DNA from: Desulfobacteraceae bacterium
Lineage (GTDB): Bacteria > Desulfobacterota > Desulfobacteria > Desulfobacterales > UBA5852
Reading direction: 5' to 3'
DNA: 64,000 nucleotides
Assembly (NCBI GenBank): GCA_014237395.1
Contig: JABZFP010000029.1
Span: 176,537 to 240,536 of the forward strand
The notes beneath the pieces were generated by a model that worked only from the letters and a program-made list of their open reading frames with translations, did not search any database and was not told the DNA's origin. Numbering within the stretch: position 1 is the first letter of the stretch; each line of letters starts with the position of its first letter. Positions 46,177-55,128 of this stretch are shown one piece after another. The position numbers and the translations under genes are program-made.

Positions 46177-47454
46177 ATGAACGGAAATCTGCTCGTTATC
46201 CACGCCGATGAGCTTGCCACCAACCGCGGGTTCCAAGCCCGTGGCGTGAAGGCCATGAACGATCTGCAGATCGTGCGCGACGGCGCGGTATGCATCGAAA
46301 ACGGTATCATCACGGCCGTGGGGGAAACCGCCGCCGTGATGGCCGCGGTCGACCGCCAGGCCTTCACCGTCATCGACGCCTCCGGCAAGGCCGTGCTGCC
46401 CGGATTTGTGGATTCCCACACCCACTTCATCTTCGGTGGCTACCGGGCCGATGAATTTGCCTGGCGCCTGCAAGGAATGAGCTACATGGACATCATGGCC
46501 CGGGGCGGCGGCATCGCCAGCACGGTGGACGCCACCCGCCAGGCCGATCTGGCATCACTGGTGCGCACCGGACGGCAGCGTCTGGACGCCATGCTGGCCT
46601 TCGGGGTCACCACCGTGGAAGGCAAAAGCGGCTACGGTCTCGATCGCGATACCGAGATCCGGCAGCTTGAGGCCATGGCCATCCTGGAAAGGGAGCACCC
46701 GCTGGACATTGTGGCCACGTTTTTAGGCGCCCACGCCGTCCCCCGCGAATTCCGCGACCGCGCCGAGGCCTACCTGGATTTTATCATGGCGGAGGTGCTG
46801 CCCCGGGTGGCGGAGCGCCGGCTGGCCGAATTCTGCGATATCTTCTGCGAAGACCAGGTGTTTTCCATTGACCAGTCACGTCGCCTGTTGCACCATGCCA
46901 AAACCCTGGGATTGAAACTGACCCTGCATGCCGACGAAATCGTGCCCCTGGGCGGCACCGAACTGGCCGTCGAACTGGGTGCCGTCTCGGCCGATCACCT
47001 GCTGCATGCCTCCGACGACGGCATTCGGGGCATGGCGAAGGCCGGCGTGGTGGCCGCGCTGCTTCCCCTGACCGCTTTCGGCCTGAAAGAGCCCTACGCC
47101 CGGGGCCGGGAGATGATCGATCAGGGATGCGCCGTGGCCCTGGCCACCGATCTCAACCCGGGCAGCTGCTTTTCCAACAGCGTCCCGTTGCTGATGGCCC
47201 TGGCAACTTTATACATGGGACTGACGCCGGAAGAGGCCCTGACGGCCATCACGCTAAACGGCGCCGCCGCCGTCGGCCGGGCCGACCGCGTCGGCAGCCT
47301 GGAGCCGGGCAAACAGGGGGATGTCGTCATCCTGGCATACCCGTCCTACCGCTTCATGCCCTATCACATGGGGGTCAATACCGTTGAATCGGTCATCAAA
47401 AAAGGGCGCTTGGTGTTCGATCAACGGCAGGGAGGTGTCATCCATGCTTGCTGA
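46177..47454 (+). CDS. hutI: Imidazolonepropionase
   Basis: 425 residues. Amidohydrolase barrel: metal-binding DSHTHFIFGGYRADEF, TTVEGKSGYGLD, LHADEI, ATDLNPGSCFSNS. Hydrolyses imidazolone propionate to formiminoglutamate. GGAGAAA upstream; 34 bp after hutU. Confidence 0.95.
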   Translation: MNGNLLVIHADELATNRGFQARGVKAMNDLQIVRDGAVCIENGIITAVGETAAVMAAVDRQAFTVIDASGKAVLPGFVDSHTHFIFGGYRADEFAWRLQGMSYMDIMARGGGIASTVDATRQADLASLVRTGRQRLDAMLAFGVTTVEGKSGYGLDRDTEIRQLEAMAILEREHPLDIVATFLGAHAVPREFRDRAEAYLDFIMAEVLPRVAERRLAEFCDIFCEDQVFSIDQSRRLLHHAKTLGLKLTLHADEIVPLGGTELAVELGAVSADHLLHASDDGIRGMAKAGVVAALLPLTAFGLKEPYARGREMIDQGCAVALATDLNPGSCFSNSVPLLMALATLYMGLTPEEALTAITLNGAAAVGRADRVGSLEPGKQGDVVILAYPSYRFMPYHMGVNTVESVIKKGRLVFDQRQGGVIHAC

Positions 47455-48061
47455 CCTGACGGTTTCCGAACTCTTGGAAAAAACAGCGGCGGGCACGCCC
47501 GTGCCGGGCGGCGGCAGTCTTTCGGCCATGGCGGCCGCCGTTGGCGTTGCCCTGGCGCAAATGGTGGCGGGATTGACGGCCGGCCGGAAAACCTTCGCAG
47601 CCGTGGCACCGGAGATGAACGAACTGGCCGAAAAGGCCCGGCGCCTGCGAACAGATCTGCTGGCCGACATGGATCGCGATGCCGCAGCCTACACGGCCGT
47701 CATGGAGGCCTTCCGACTGCCCCGGGAAACAGCGGAAGAAAAAAGCCACCGGACGGAAGCCATCCAGCAGGCCACCCGCGAGGCCGCCCGCGTACCGCTG
47801 GCGGTGGCCGAAAAAGCGCTGGACGTGATGATGCTGGCCGGCACCGCCGTCACGAAAGGCAACCCCAACGCCATGTCGGACGGCGCCGTGGGCGCCATGC
47901 TGGCCCGAGCCGCCCTGCAGGGCGCCCTTTTCAACGTCAAAATCAATCTACGGGATATCCGGGACGAGGCCTTTACAACCCGCTTGTCGGCGGAGGCCGA
48001 AGCCCTTGACACCCGGGCGCGGGCGTTGGAAACGACCATCCTTTCCCACATCACCCTATAG
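47444..48061 (+). CDS. fchA: Stand-alone formimino-THF cyclodeaminase
   Basis: 205 residues from ATG 47444 (GGGAGG upstream), overlapping hutI by 11 bp. Same family as the C-terminal domain of ftcD: TPVPGGGSLSAMAAAVGVAL, RDAAAYTAVMEAFRLPR, KGNPNAMSDGAVGAML. It would make methenyl-THF from formimino-THF, or act as a methenyl-THF cyclohydrolase as the related FchA does. A second copy of an activity already present in ftcD. Confidence 0.87.
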   Translation: MLADLTVSELLEKTAAGTPVPGGGSLSAMAAAVGVALAQMVAGLTAGRKTFAAVAPEMNELAEKARRLRTDLLADMDRDAAAYTAVMEAFRLPRETAEEKSHRTEAIQQATREAARVPLAVAEKALDVMMLAGTAVTKGNPNAMSDGAVGAMLARAALQGALFNVKINLRDIRDEAFTTRLSAEAEALDTRARALETTILSHITL

Positions 48062-48078
48062 GATATCGACATCGGCCT

Positions 48079-48942
48079 ATGCAGCTTTTTTTCGAGCAAC
48101 TTCTAAACGGCATCGCCATGGGATCGATCTATGCCCTTGTCACCCTGGGACTGGCGTTGGTCTATGGTATTCTGCGCATCCTGCATGTGGCCCACGCCGC
48201 CGTTTACACCGTGGGCGCCTATGCCGGTCTTTTCTGTTACAGCTACACCGGCAGCCTGCTGCTGGCGTTTTTGGGCGGCATGATCTTCTGCTCCATCCTG
48301 GGGGTCGCCATCGAACGGCTGGTGTACTACCCCCTGCTCAAATACCCCCCCTATGTCCCCTTGATCGGCAGCATCGCCATCATGCTGTCCATCGAAGAGA
48401 TCTGCCGGCTGGTGGCCGGTCCCTATATTCTGACGTTTCCGGCGACCCTGCCGTTTCCCGAATTTCAACTGGGGGGGGTCACCATATCGTCGACCCTGAC
48501 GGCGGTCTATGTCATCACGACCGTCGTACTGGGCCTGCTCTGGTTTATTTCCACCAAGACCGAATTGGGGCTGGCCATGCGGGCCACCTCCCAGGACATC
48601 CCCATTGCCGATGCCATGGGCATCAACAGCCATGCCATCGTCAGTATCGCGTTCGTGATCGGATCATCCATTGCCGCCATTGCCGGTATTCTGGTGGGGA
48701 TCTACTACAACCAGGTCTACCCCACCATGGGCACTGTGCCGGCTTACAAGACCCTGGCGCTGATCGTGGTGGGCGGCCTGGGGTCCATGCCGGGCGCCGT
48801 GATTGCCTCGATGCTCCTCGGTGTGGCGGAAACGCTTTTGATCGGCTACGCCGATATTCCGCTCCCTCGGGACGCGCTGGCCTTCATTGCCATGATCGCA
48901 GTCCTCATGTGGCGCTCCGAGGGCTTGATGGGATCGAAATGA
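48079..48942 (+). CDS. livH: ABC transporter permease, LivH type
   Basis: 287 residues, about eight spans (MGSIYALVTLGLALVYGILR; GMIFCSILGVAIERLVYYPL). LivH/branched-chain amino acid permease family with the EAA-like loop AMRATSQDIPIADAMGIN. In this operon the transported compound is more likely histidine or urocanate; that is inference. Confidence 0.9.
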   Translation: MQLFFEQLLNGIAMGSIYALVTLGLALVYGILRILHVAHAAVYTVGAYAGLFCYSYTGSLLLAFLGGMIFCSILGVAIERLVYYPLLKYPPYVPLIGSIAIMLSIEEICRLVAGPYILTFPATLPFPEFQLGGVTISSTLTAVYVITTVVLGLLWFISTKTELGLAMRATSQDIPIADAMGINSHAIVSIAFVIGSSIAAIAGILVGIYYNQVYPTMGTVPAYKTLALIVVGGLGSMPGAVIASMLLGVAETLLIGYADIPLPRDALAFIAMIAVLMWRSEGLMGSK

Positions 48943-48958
48943 TGAGGAGAATAGACTG

Positions 48959-49843
48959 TTGGATGCCTATCTCATAACCATCGGGACGTTGATCGTCATT
49001 TACGCCATCACGGTTTACGGCCTGAATGTGATCGTCGGTTATGCCGGACAGATTTCCCTGGGGCATGCCGCCTTTTTCGGTATCGGCGCCTATGCCAGCG
49101 CCCTGCTTACCACCAAGGCCGGCCTGTCGTTCTGGGAGGCCCTGCCCATCGTGATTCTCCTGAGCGGATTGATCGGCATCGTTCTGGGACTCCCCAGCCT
49201 GAGGCTGCGGGAAGACTTTCTGGCCATTACGACGATCGGCATCAATTTCATCGTCGAAGCCTTATTTCTTTATGTTCCCTACTTTGGCGGCGCCCTCGGC
49301 ATCGGCGGCATCCCGCGGGTGTTTCTCTTCGGGATCAAACTCAAGGGAATGGCTTTTTTTCTTCTCTGCCTGAGTTTCCTGGCCCTTGTCATCTTCATTT
49401 GCTGGTGGTTCACACGCAGTTGGGGCGGCGTGGCCTGCTTCGCCTTGCGGGAAGAAGAATCCGCGGCCGCCAGTGTGGGCATCTCACCCGTGCGCTTCAA
49501 ACTGCTGGCCTTTGTGATCGGCACCATGATGGCCGGGTTGGGCGGCGCCCTCTACGCCCATTACATGCGCTTTATCAGTGCCACGGATTTTTCTTTCCCC
49601 ATGTCCATCACCTTCCTTTCCATGATCGTGCTGGGGGGCATGGGCACCTTGTGGGGACCACTGCTGGGTGCGGTCCTGCTGGGGATCCTGCCGGAACTTT
49701 TCCGTCCCATCGTTGATTACCGCATTCTCTTCTACACCGCGCTGCTGCTCGTTATGATCCGCTTCCAGCCCGCCGGCTTGCTGGGAGAAGGCAGCATCGT
49801 GCGCAAATGGCTGATCCTGAAACCGGCCGGAGGCCGACCATGA
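48959..49843 (+). CDS. livM: ABC transporter permease, LivM type
   Basis: 294 residues, TTG start after GAGGAG. Multi-span LivM family protein (NVIVGYAGQISLGHAAFFGI, GLPSLRLREDFLAITTIGIN, CFALREEESAAASVGISPVR). Ends in an ATGA overlap with livG. Confidence 0.9.
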   Translation: MDAYLITIGTLIVIYAITVYGLNVIVGYAGQISLGHAAFFGIGAYASALLTTKAGLSFWEALPIVILLSGLIGIVLGLPSLRLREDFLAITTIGINFIVEALFLYVPYFGGALGIGGIPRVFLFGIKLKGMAFFLLCLSFLALVIFICWWFTRSWGGVACFALREEESAAASVGISPVRFKLLAFVIGTMMAGLGGALYAHYMRFISATDFSFPMSITFLSMIVLGGMGTLWGPLLGAVLLGILPELFRPIVDYRILFYTALLLVMIRFQPAGLLGEGSIVRKWLILKPAGGRP

Positions 49844-50607
49844 CCGATACGCTGCTGCAGGCCCGGGGACTTTCCAAACATTTCGGCGGCCTGAAAGCCG
49901 TCGACCAGGTGGATCTGGATATCCATACCGGCGAAATATTAGGCTTGCTCGGACCGAACGGCGCCGGAAAAACCGTTTTTTTTAATTTGATTTCAGGTGT
50001 TTATCGTCCCACCAGCGGAACGGTTCATTTCCAGGGAAAACGCATCGACGGGCTGCCCTCGCACCGGGTTGCCGCCTGCGGGGTCGGCCGCACCTTTCAG
50101 ATTGTCAAACCCTTTGCATCGCTGACCGTGCTCGAAAATGTCCTCGTGGCGCGCGGAATCACCCGCTATGGAACGTTCCGCCGGCTCTGGGGACCATGGC
50201 AATCCAAATCGGAAACCCGGGCGGCCATGAAAATCCTGGAGCGCGTTGGAATGGCCGAACTGGCCGAACGCAAGGCCGGCCTGCTGCCGCTGGGGAACCT
50301 CAGGCGCCTTGAAATTGCACGGGCCCTCGTGGTGGGACACCAGCTGATCCTGCTGGACGAATCGTTTTCCGGACTGCGGCATGAAGAAATCAGTCAGCTT
50401 GAAACACTGATTCGTCGTATACGCGACGACGGTATCACGGTGCTGCTGATCGAACACAACATGCGCGTCACCATGGGACTCTGTGATCGCATTGTGGTGC
50501 TCGATCACGGCCGCAAAATTGCCCAGGGAAAACCCCAAGACATTCAAGAAAACGACTTGGTGATCGAAGCTTATCTGGGATCGCGGGGAGGCCGCCATGC
50601 TGCTTGA
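49840..50607 (+). CDS. livG: ABC transporter ATPase, LivG type
   Basis: 255 residues from ATG 49840, overlapping livM by 4 bp. Walker A GPNGAGKT (followed by VFFNLISG), Q-loop GRTFQIVKPF, Walker B LILLDESFSGL. The signature motif reads LGNLRRLEIARAL in place of LSGGxxRRLEIARAL, a noticeable departure that weakens the usual ABC signature on this subunit. Confidence 0.9.
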   Translation: MTDTLLQARGLSKHFGGLKAVDQVDLDIHTGEILGLLGPNGAGKTVFFNLISGVYRPTSGTVHFQGKRIDGLPSHRVAACGVGRTFQIVKPFASLTVLENVLVARGITRYGTFRRLWGPWQSKSETRAAMKILERVGMAELAERKAGLLPLGNLRRLEIARALVVGHQLILLDESFSGLRHEEISQLETLIRRIRDDGITVLLIEHNMRVTMGLCDRIVVLDHGRKIAQGKPQDIQENDLVIEAYLGSRGGRHAA

Positions 50608-51307
50608 AGCCAGCGGACTTCATGTTGCTTACGGGGATGTGCGGGCCGTTAATGGGGTATCGTTTGCGCTGGAGGAAGGCGAGCTGGTTTCCATTATCGG
50701 CGCCAACGGTGCGGGCAAAACTTCGATTTTGAATGGTATCATGGGCATCGTACCGCTGCGGGAGGGCCAAATCCGTTTCCAGGGGGAAGATCTCACGCCC
50801 CTGCCCGCCTATCGTCGGGCCCGGGCGGGTATTCGCATCGTCCCGGAGCGGGCCCGGGTCTTCCCGCGTCTGTCCGTATACGAAAACCTGATGACCGGGG
50901 TTTACGGTCTGAAAAACAAGATCGATCTGCCCCGGCGTCTGGACTGGCTCTATGGCCTCTTTCCAATCCTGAAAGAGCGCAACCGGCAACCGGCCGCTAC
51001 GCTTTCGGGCGGCGAGCAGCAGCAGTTGGCCATCGCCCGCGCGCTGGTGTCCGATCCGAAACTCCTGATCGTGGATGAAGTATCCATGGGGCTGATGCCC
51101 AAACTCGTGGATCAGGTCTTCGACCTGCTGGCGCGCCTCAACCGGGAGCAGGGACTGAGCATTCTACTCGTGGAGCAAAACGCCATGGCCTCGCTGGCCA
51201 TTTCCCGGCGGGCCTATGTCCTGGAAACCGGGGTCTGCGTCCATTCGGGCCCGGCGGCCGAACTGATGGAGGATCCCAAGGTGAAAGCCGTCTATCTCGG
51301 CCATTAG
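50597..51307 (+). CDS. livF: ABC transporter ATPase, LivF type
   Basis: 236 residues, overlapping livG by 11 bp. Walker A GANGAGKTS, signature LSGGEQQQLAIARAL, Walker B LLIVDEVSMGL, H-loop VEQNA. Complete ABC motifs, in contrast to livG. Confidence 0.92.
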   Translation: MLLEASGLHVAYGDVRAVNGVSFALEEGELVSIIGANGAGKTSILNGIMGIVPLREGQIRFQGEDLTPLPAYRRARAGIRIVPERARVFPRLSVYENLMTGVYGLKNKIDLPRRLDWLYGLFPILKERNRQPAATLSGGEQQQLAIARALVSDPKLLIVDEVSMGLMPKLVDQVFDLLARLNREQGLSILLVEQNAMASLAISRRAYVLETGVCVHSGPAAELMEDPKVKAVYLGH

Positions 51308-51400
51308 CAGAAGGAAAACCATGCCGGCAGACAGCCGGATGATCGGGCCGTCCTCATCGCATGACGCCCACAGACATTTATCTATCCCAAGGAGGTTGTT

Positions 51401-52552
51401 ATGAAACTTACCCGCAAACTTGCACTTCTATTACTGATCGGCCTGCTGGTTCCCGGTGTGGCCGGGGCGGCGGACACCGTCAAGATCGGGCTTTTGGCCC
51501 CCCTGACCGGCTTTGCGGCCGCCGACGGCCTGAGCGTCCTCAATTCCGTCCAACTGGCCGTGGAGCGCGTCAATCAGGACGGCGGGCTGCTGGGCCGCCA
51601 GGTCGAACTCGTCTATTATGACGACCGCGCCGACGGCAAAGAAGCCGTGGCCCTGTCCCGCAAGCTGATCCAGCAGGATCGGGTGGCCGGCGTGGTGGGC
51701 GGCTCCTACAGCACCCCCAGCCGGGCCGTGGCCCCGATTTTTGAGGATGAAGAAATTCCCTTCGTGGCGGCCTATGCCGTGCACCCGGATGTCACCACCT
51801 CCGGGAAATACTGCTTTCGCAACGGCTTTTTGGGCATGGTGGAAGGTAAATCGGCAGGCTATGTCTCGGTCGAACTGCTGAAAGCCAAAAAAATCGCCCT
51901 GCTGACCAGCGACAACGACTTCGGCCGCACCTTGGCAGAAGGCTTCAAGGCATACCTGGGCGATCAGGGGAAAGCGGCCCAGATCGTCTTTGAGCAAACC
52001 TACCCCTTTAAAGAGAAAGACTTCAAACCGTATCTTTCCAAGGTCAAGGAAACCAATCCCGATCTTCTCTTCGCCAGCGGGTATTACTTCCAGACCGGCC
52101 CGATCGTCCAGCAGGCACGCGAGCTGGGGCTGGACGTCCAGATCCTTGGCGAAGAAGGCGCCGATTCCCCTAAATTCCTGGAGATCGCCGGCGCATCGGC
52201 CGAGGGCTTCGTCATCGTCACCAACCTCGACCGGGATGATCCGCGACCCGTGGTCCAGGACTTTCTCAAGACCTTCGAGCAGCGCTACCAGATTCAGCCG
52301 GACATGGTGGGCGCCTCGGCCTATGATGCCTTCATGATCATCTGCGACGGCATCCGCCGGGCCGGTTCAACCGACGGTCCCGCCATTCAACAAGCGATTG
52401 CCGCCACCAAGGACTACAATGGGCTGACCGGTGTCCTCAAGGGCTTTACCGATATCGGTGAGGTGGTCAAGGAAGTCCAGGTGCAGATCGTCAAAGACGG
52501 ACGTTTCCGGCATTTCGGCGTGGTCCAGGACATGACCCTCATCACGCCTTAG
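51401..52552 (+). CDS. livK: Periplasmic substrate-binding protein, LivK type
   Basis: 383 residues, AAGGAGG before ATG 51401. Signal peptide 1-23 (KLALLLLIGLLVPGVAGAAD), then a type I periplasmic binding fold (KIGLLAPLTGFAAADGLSVL; YDDRADGKEAVALSRKLIQQ; GGSYSTPSRAVAPIFEDEEI). No lipobox. Delivers the ligand to LivHMGF; its place in the hut unit points to histidine or urocanate. Last gene before the terminator. Confidence 0.9.
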   Translation: MKLTRKLALLLLIGLLVPGVAGAADTVKIGLLAPLTGFAAADGLSVLNSVQLAVERVNQDGGLLGRQVELVYYDDRADGKEAVALSRKLIQQDRVAGVVGGSYSTPSRAVAPIFEDEEIPFVAAYAVHPDVTTSGKYCFRNGFLGMVEGKSAGYVSVELLKAKKIALLTSDNDFGRTLAEGFKAYLGDQGKAAQIVFEQTYPFKEKDFKPYLSKVKETNPDLLFASGYYFQTGPIVQQARELGLDVQILGEEGADSPKFLEIAGASAEGFVIVTNLDRDDPRPVVQDFLKTFEQRYQIQPDMVGASAYDAFMIICDGIRRAGSTDGPAIQQAIAATKDYNGLTGVLKGFTDIGEVVKEVQVQIVKDGRFRHFGVVQDMTLITP

Positions 52553-52564
52553 AAGTCACTCACC

Positions 52565-52613
52565 AAAACGGCATCCCCCTGCGGCTCAGGCCCTTGCAGG
52601 GGGATGCCGTTTT
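52565..52613 (+). terminator. Strong rho-independent terminator of the hutU-livK operon
   Basis: A perfect 18-bp stem (AAAACGGCATCCCCCTGC at 52565-52582 with its complement at 52596-52613), 13-base loop, then T's. 12 bp after the livK stop. Confidence 0.92.
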
Positions 52614-52653
52614 TCAGGCAAACGGATTCAGCCACACAGCACACAGGCCCAAT

Positions 52654-53562
52654 ATGATCGACACCCCCTATATCCCCTTTGACACCGTCTTTGTGGTCGG
52701 CGGCACCCACGGCAACGAGCGGACCGGCGTGACATTGGTGCAGCACTGGTTACTGAACCCCGCGGAAGTCCAGCGGCAAACCTTTACCACCGAGCTGCTG
52801 CTGGGCAACCCCGAAGCCATTCAAAAGAACGTCCGTTTTATCGACCGCGATCTGAACCGCAGTTTCCTGTCCCAATACATCAACGGGAAAACGGCTGAAA
52901 CCCATGAAAGCGCCCGCGCGCGGGAAATCGTTGCCAACTTGCAGTCAGGACACACCGGAAAACGAACGTTTGCCATCGATCTGCATACGACGACCGCCCA
53001 CATGGGCATCACCCTCATCACCAATACCGATCCGGTCAACCTGGCGATCGCCGCTGACGTCCAGAAACGCCTCCCTGGCGCCCGGATCTATTGCTTTGCC
53101 GACAGCGACCGCATCAATTCTTGCCTGCGGGCCGCCGCCGATGGCGGCATCGGTGTCGAAATCGGACCGATTCCCCAAGGGGTCGTGCGCCATGATATAC
53201 TGGAAATCACCGCCGGGGTGGTGCAGGAAATCCTGGATACGCTGGAGGCATTCAACGAAGGCAACTATGCGCCGCCGGATCCGGACCTGCCGGTTTATCT
53301 CCATGATCGGCAGATGCTTTATCCGATAACGCCTGCCGAAACAGCGCCGTTTTTTATTCATCAAGCGCTCGAAGGGCGCGATTACCAGCCGCTGGCACCT
53401 GGCCAGCCGATATTTCAGGATCTCAACGGCCAAGTCATCTGCTATGAAGGCGGTGATACAGGCTACCCGGTTTTCATCAATGAAGCCGCCTACTACTATG
53501 AAAACATCGCCTTTTCCCTGACGCGCAAGATGCCGTTGGAATCGCTTCTCGCCACAGGATAA
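52654..53562 (+). CDS. Aspartoacylase-family zinc deacylase
   Basis: 302 residues from ATG 52654; a frame start at 52594 falls inside the terminator stem and is rejected. Zinc motif GGTHGNERTG, then RFIDRDLNRSF, DLHTTTAHMGITLI, and VEIGPIPQG with the catalytic Glu. Family members remove acyl groups from N-acyl amino acids (N-acetylaspartate in animals). It may act on N-formyl or N-acetyl amino acids here; substrate is inference. Ribosome site weak. Confidence 0.85.
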   Translation: MIDTPYIPFDTVFVVGGTHGNERTGVTLVQHWLLNPAEVQRQTFTTELLLGNPEAIQKNVRFIDRDLNRSFLSQYINGKTAETHESARAREIVANLQSGHTGKRTFAIDLHTTTAHMGITLITNTDPVNLAIAADVQKRLPGARIYCFADSDRINSCLRAAADGGIGVEIGPIPQGVVRHDILEITAGVVQEILDTLEAFNEGNYAPPDPDLPVYLHDRQMLYPITPAETAPFFIHQALEGRDYQPLAPGQPIFQDLNGQVICYEGGDTGYPVFINEAAYYYENIAFSLTRKMPLESLLATG

Positions 53563-53597
53563 GATCGCGTGCCATTGCCCCGCGAGGAAGCCCGACC

Positions 53598-53798
53598 ATG
53601 CAGAAAACGCTGATCCTTCTGGGAATTGCCATCCTGGCCGTCGGCCTGCTCTGGCCCTGGCTCGGCAAGTTGCCGATCGGCCGCCTGCCCGGTGATATCA
53701 TCATTGATCGTCCCCACCTGAAACTGTATATCCCCATCACCACCATGATTGTGGTTAGTTTGGTGGTGTCCTTTATACTGTGGTTGATAAAAAAATAA
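53598..53798 (+). CDS. DUF2905-family small membrane protein
   Basis: 66 residues, two spans (ILLGIAILAVGLLWPWLG; ITTMIVVSLVVSFILWLI) around the family motif LGKLPIGRLPGDIIID. GAGGAAG upstream. Function unknown in the family. Confidence 0.9.
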   Translation: MQKTLILLGIAILAVGLLWPWLGKLPIGRLPGDIIIDRPHLKLYIPITTMIVVSLVVSFILWLIKK

Positions 53799-53928
53799 GG
53801 AGCGACAGGAGATCCAATACGTCGCAGTGCCTTTAAAGAGCCACTGAGGTGGATAGGGTACAAAGACGTAACGCAATGGTATATTCAAACCCCATAAAAG
53901 GAGCGTTTTTAGGCACCGTTTTTGATGA

Positions 53929-53956
53929 GGCCCCCCACCATGCGAGATGGGGGACC
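53929..53956 (-). terminator. Hairpin after the DUF1326 gene
   Basis: A 9-bp stem with one mismatch (53929-53937 with 53948-53956), 10 bases past the stop of the minus-strand gene. No T tract, so only a possible terminator. Confidence 0.4.
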
Positions 53957-53965
53957 ATGTGGGAT

Positions 53966-54688
53966 CTACAGCGTTAGATCGTCGGACGCCATATCGACAG
54001 TGGTCATGAAGCCTGTCGTACCTTGAAACGTGAAGGCCTTGTCCCCCGTCTTCCACGTCTCAATCTCGTTGGGCATCATCTTGAAACCGCTGTTTCGGGG
54101 TGCCGCGAAATAGGCGATATTCTTGAATTCCCCGGTCTTTCCACCCATGCCCTGCCACCGATTCAAAATGATGTGCGCCTTGGCGCCCCCGGCGAGCTTA
54201 GCTTCAGCGCGATCTTCGGTTGCCATCCACTCGATTTCGGCATCTTCGCCAACCTCGAATGATTTCCATTTCACCGGAAAAATGTGGCTCAAAGCCGTGG
54301 TTACACCAGCCTTCTGCGCATCAGTCGTACCGGTCTGAAATGTGACGATCGCCCATTCGGTGTTCCCGTTTTTCCAGCTGGCACCCAGATCTCCCGCAAC
54401 CCAGAACTTGACCCCTGTGAGATCGGTGTCTCCTTGATGGCCTTTGTTGATTTTATAGGCCATGGTGAATTTGCAGAAGTGCTCAGCACCGTGTTCGGTA
54501 TGATTCAGGGCTGGTTCGGTATTAAAATAACAGGAACAGAACATCGGACAGCTGCACGCTTCAATAACAGTACCGTTAAAATGCCAGTCTTTATCGCCAG
54601 TCGCAAATGACGCCGGCAAGGCCACCATCAGGACAGCCAAGACCATCAGAACGAAACATGTAAATCGATATGTTTTGTAATTGCGCAT
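53966..54688 (-). CDS. Secreted DUF1326-family protein
   Basis: 240 residues from ATG 54688 (AAGGAG upstream). Signal peptide to about 31 (ALPASFA), then the family's Cys-rich start (EACSCPMFCSCYFN) and a beta-rich body with HFCKFTMAY. The CSC...CSC motif suggests metal binding. Function of the family unknown. The mature part is less G+C-rich than the neighbours. Confidence 0.8.
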   Translation of the reverse strand: MRNYKTYRFTCFVLMVLAVLMVALPASFATGDKDWHFNGTVIEACSCPMFCSCYFNTEPALNHTEHGAEHFCKFTMAYKINKGHQGDTDLTGVKFWVAGDLGASWKNGNTEWAIVTFQTGTTDAQKAGVTTALSHIFPVKWKSFEVGEDAEIEWMATEDRAEAKLAGGAKAHIILNRWQGMGGKTGEFKNIAYFAAPRNSGFKMMPNEIETWKTGDKAFTFQGTTGFMTTVDMASDDLTL

Positions 54689-55128
54689 TGTATTTCTCCT
54701 TGCGTTCAACGGATCTTTCCAGACACCATATGACCTGTATTTCATCGAGCAGCATGGGAAATGTGGGATATAGGTCTAAGCAAAATTTTCGATGAAACAA
54801 TAAGGTAGGGAATTTCTACAGATAAGCATTACCACCTTGTGGCCGGAGTCAATAAAATTAAATAATTGTTGGTTGGTTTGATCGGAGGAGATGGGCTATG
54901 CGGTTTTGGAATGCAGCGACATTAAGATAATCCCTGCAAATCGGATATGACAAACTTGCTGAAATTGCTATTATAATAGGCCCCATAGTGGGGACCCTAA
55001 ACTAAAATGGCGACCTTTTTGGGTCGCCTGAAGTATGCCTTTTATAGGCAGGCCGTGAAGGAATCAAACCGTCAGCCTGCCGATTAAGAGCGAAAATTTA
55101 CATAGGGAAGTCGGATGGCCACCCGCGG
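54689..55128. other. AT-rich intergenic region with tandem hairpins
   Basis: 440 bp, clearly more AT-rich than its surroundings between 54780 and 55060. It contains CCCC-N5-GGGG near 54981-54994, a perfect GGCGACC/GGTCGCC hairpin at 55009-55028, and TGCCT-N5-AGGCA just after. A 10-codon frame at 54899 has an excellent GGAGGAG ribosome site but ends at once. No known gene; possibly a decayed insertion or a small RNA. Confidence 0.4.

Noticed and set aside
52594..52653. N-terminal extension of the aspartoacylase-like gene
   Set aside because: It begins inside the stem of the hut terminator.
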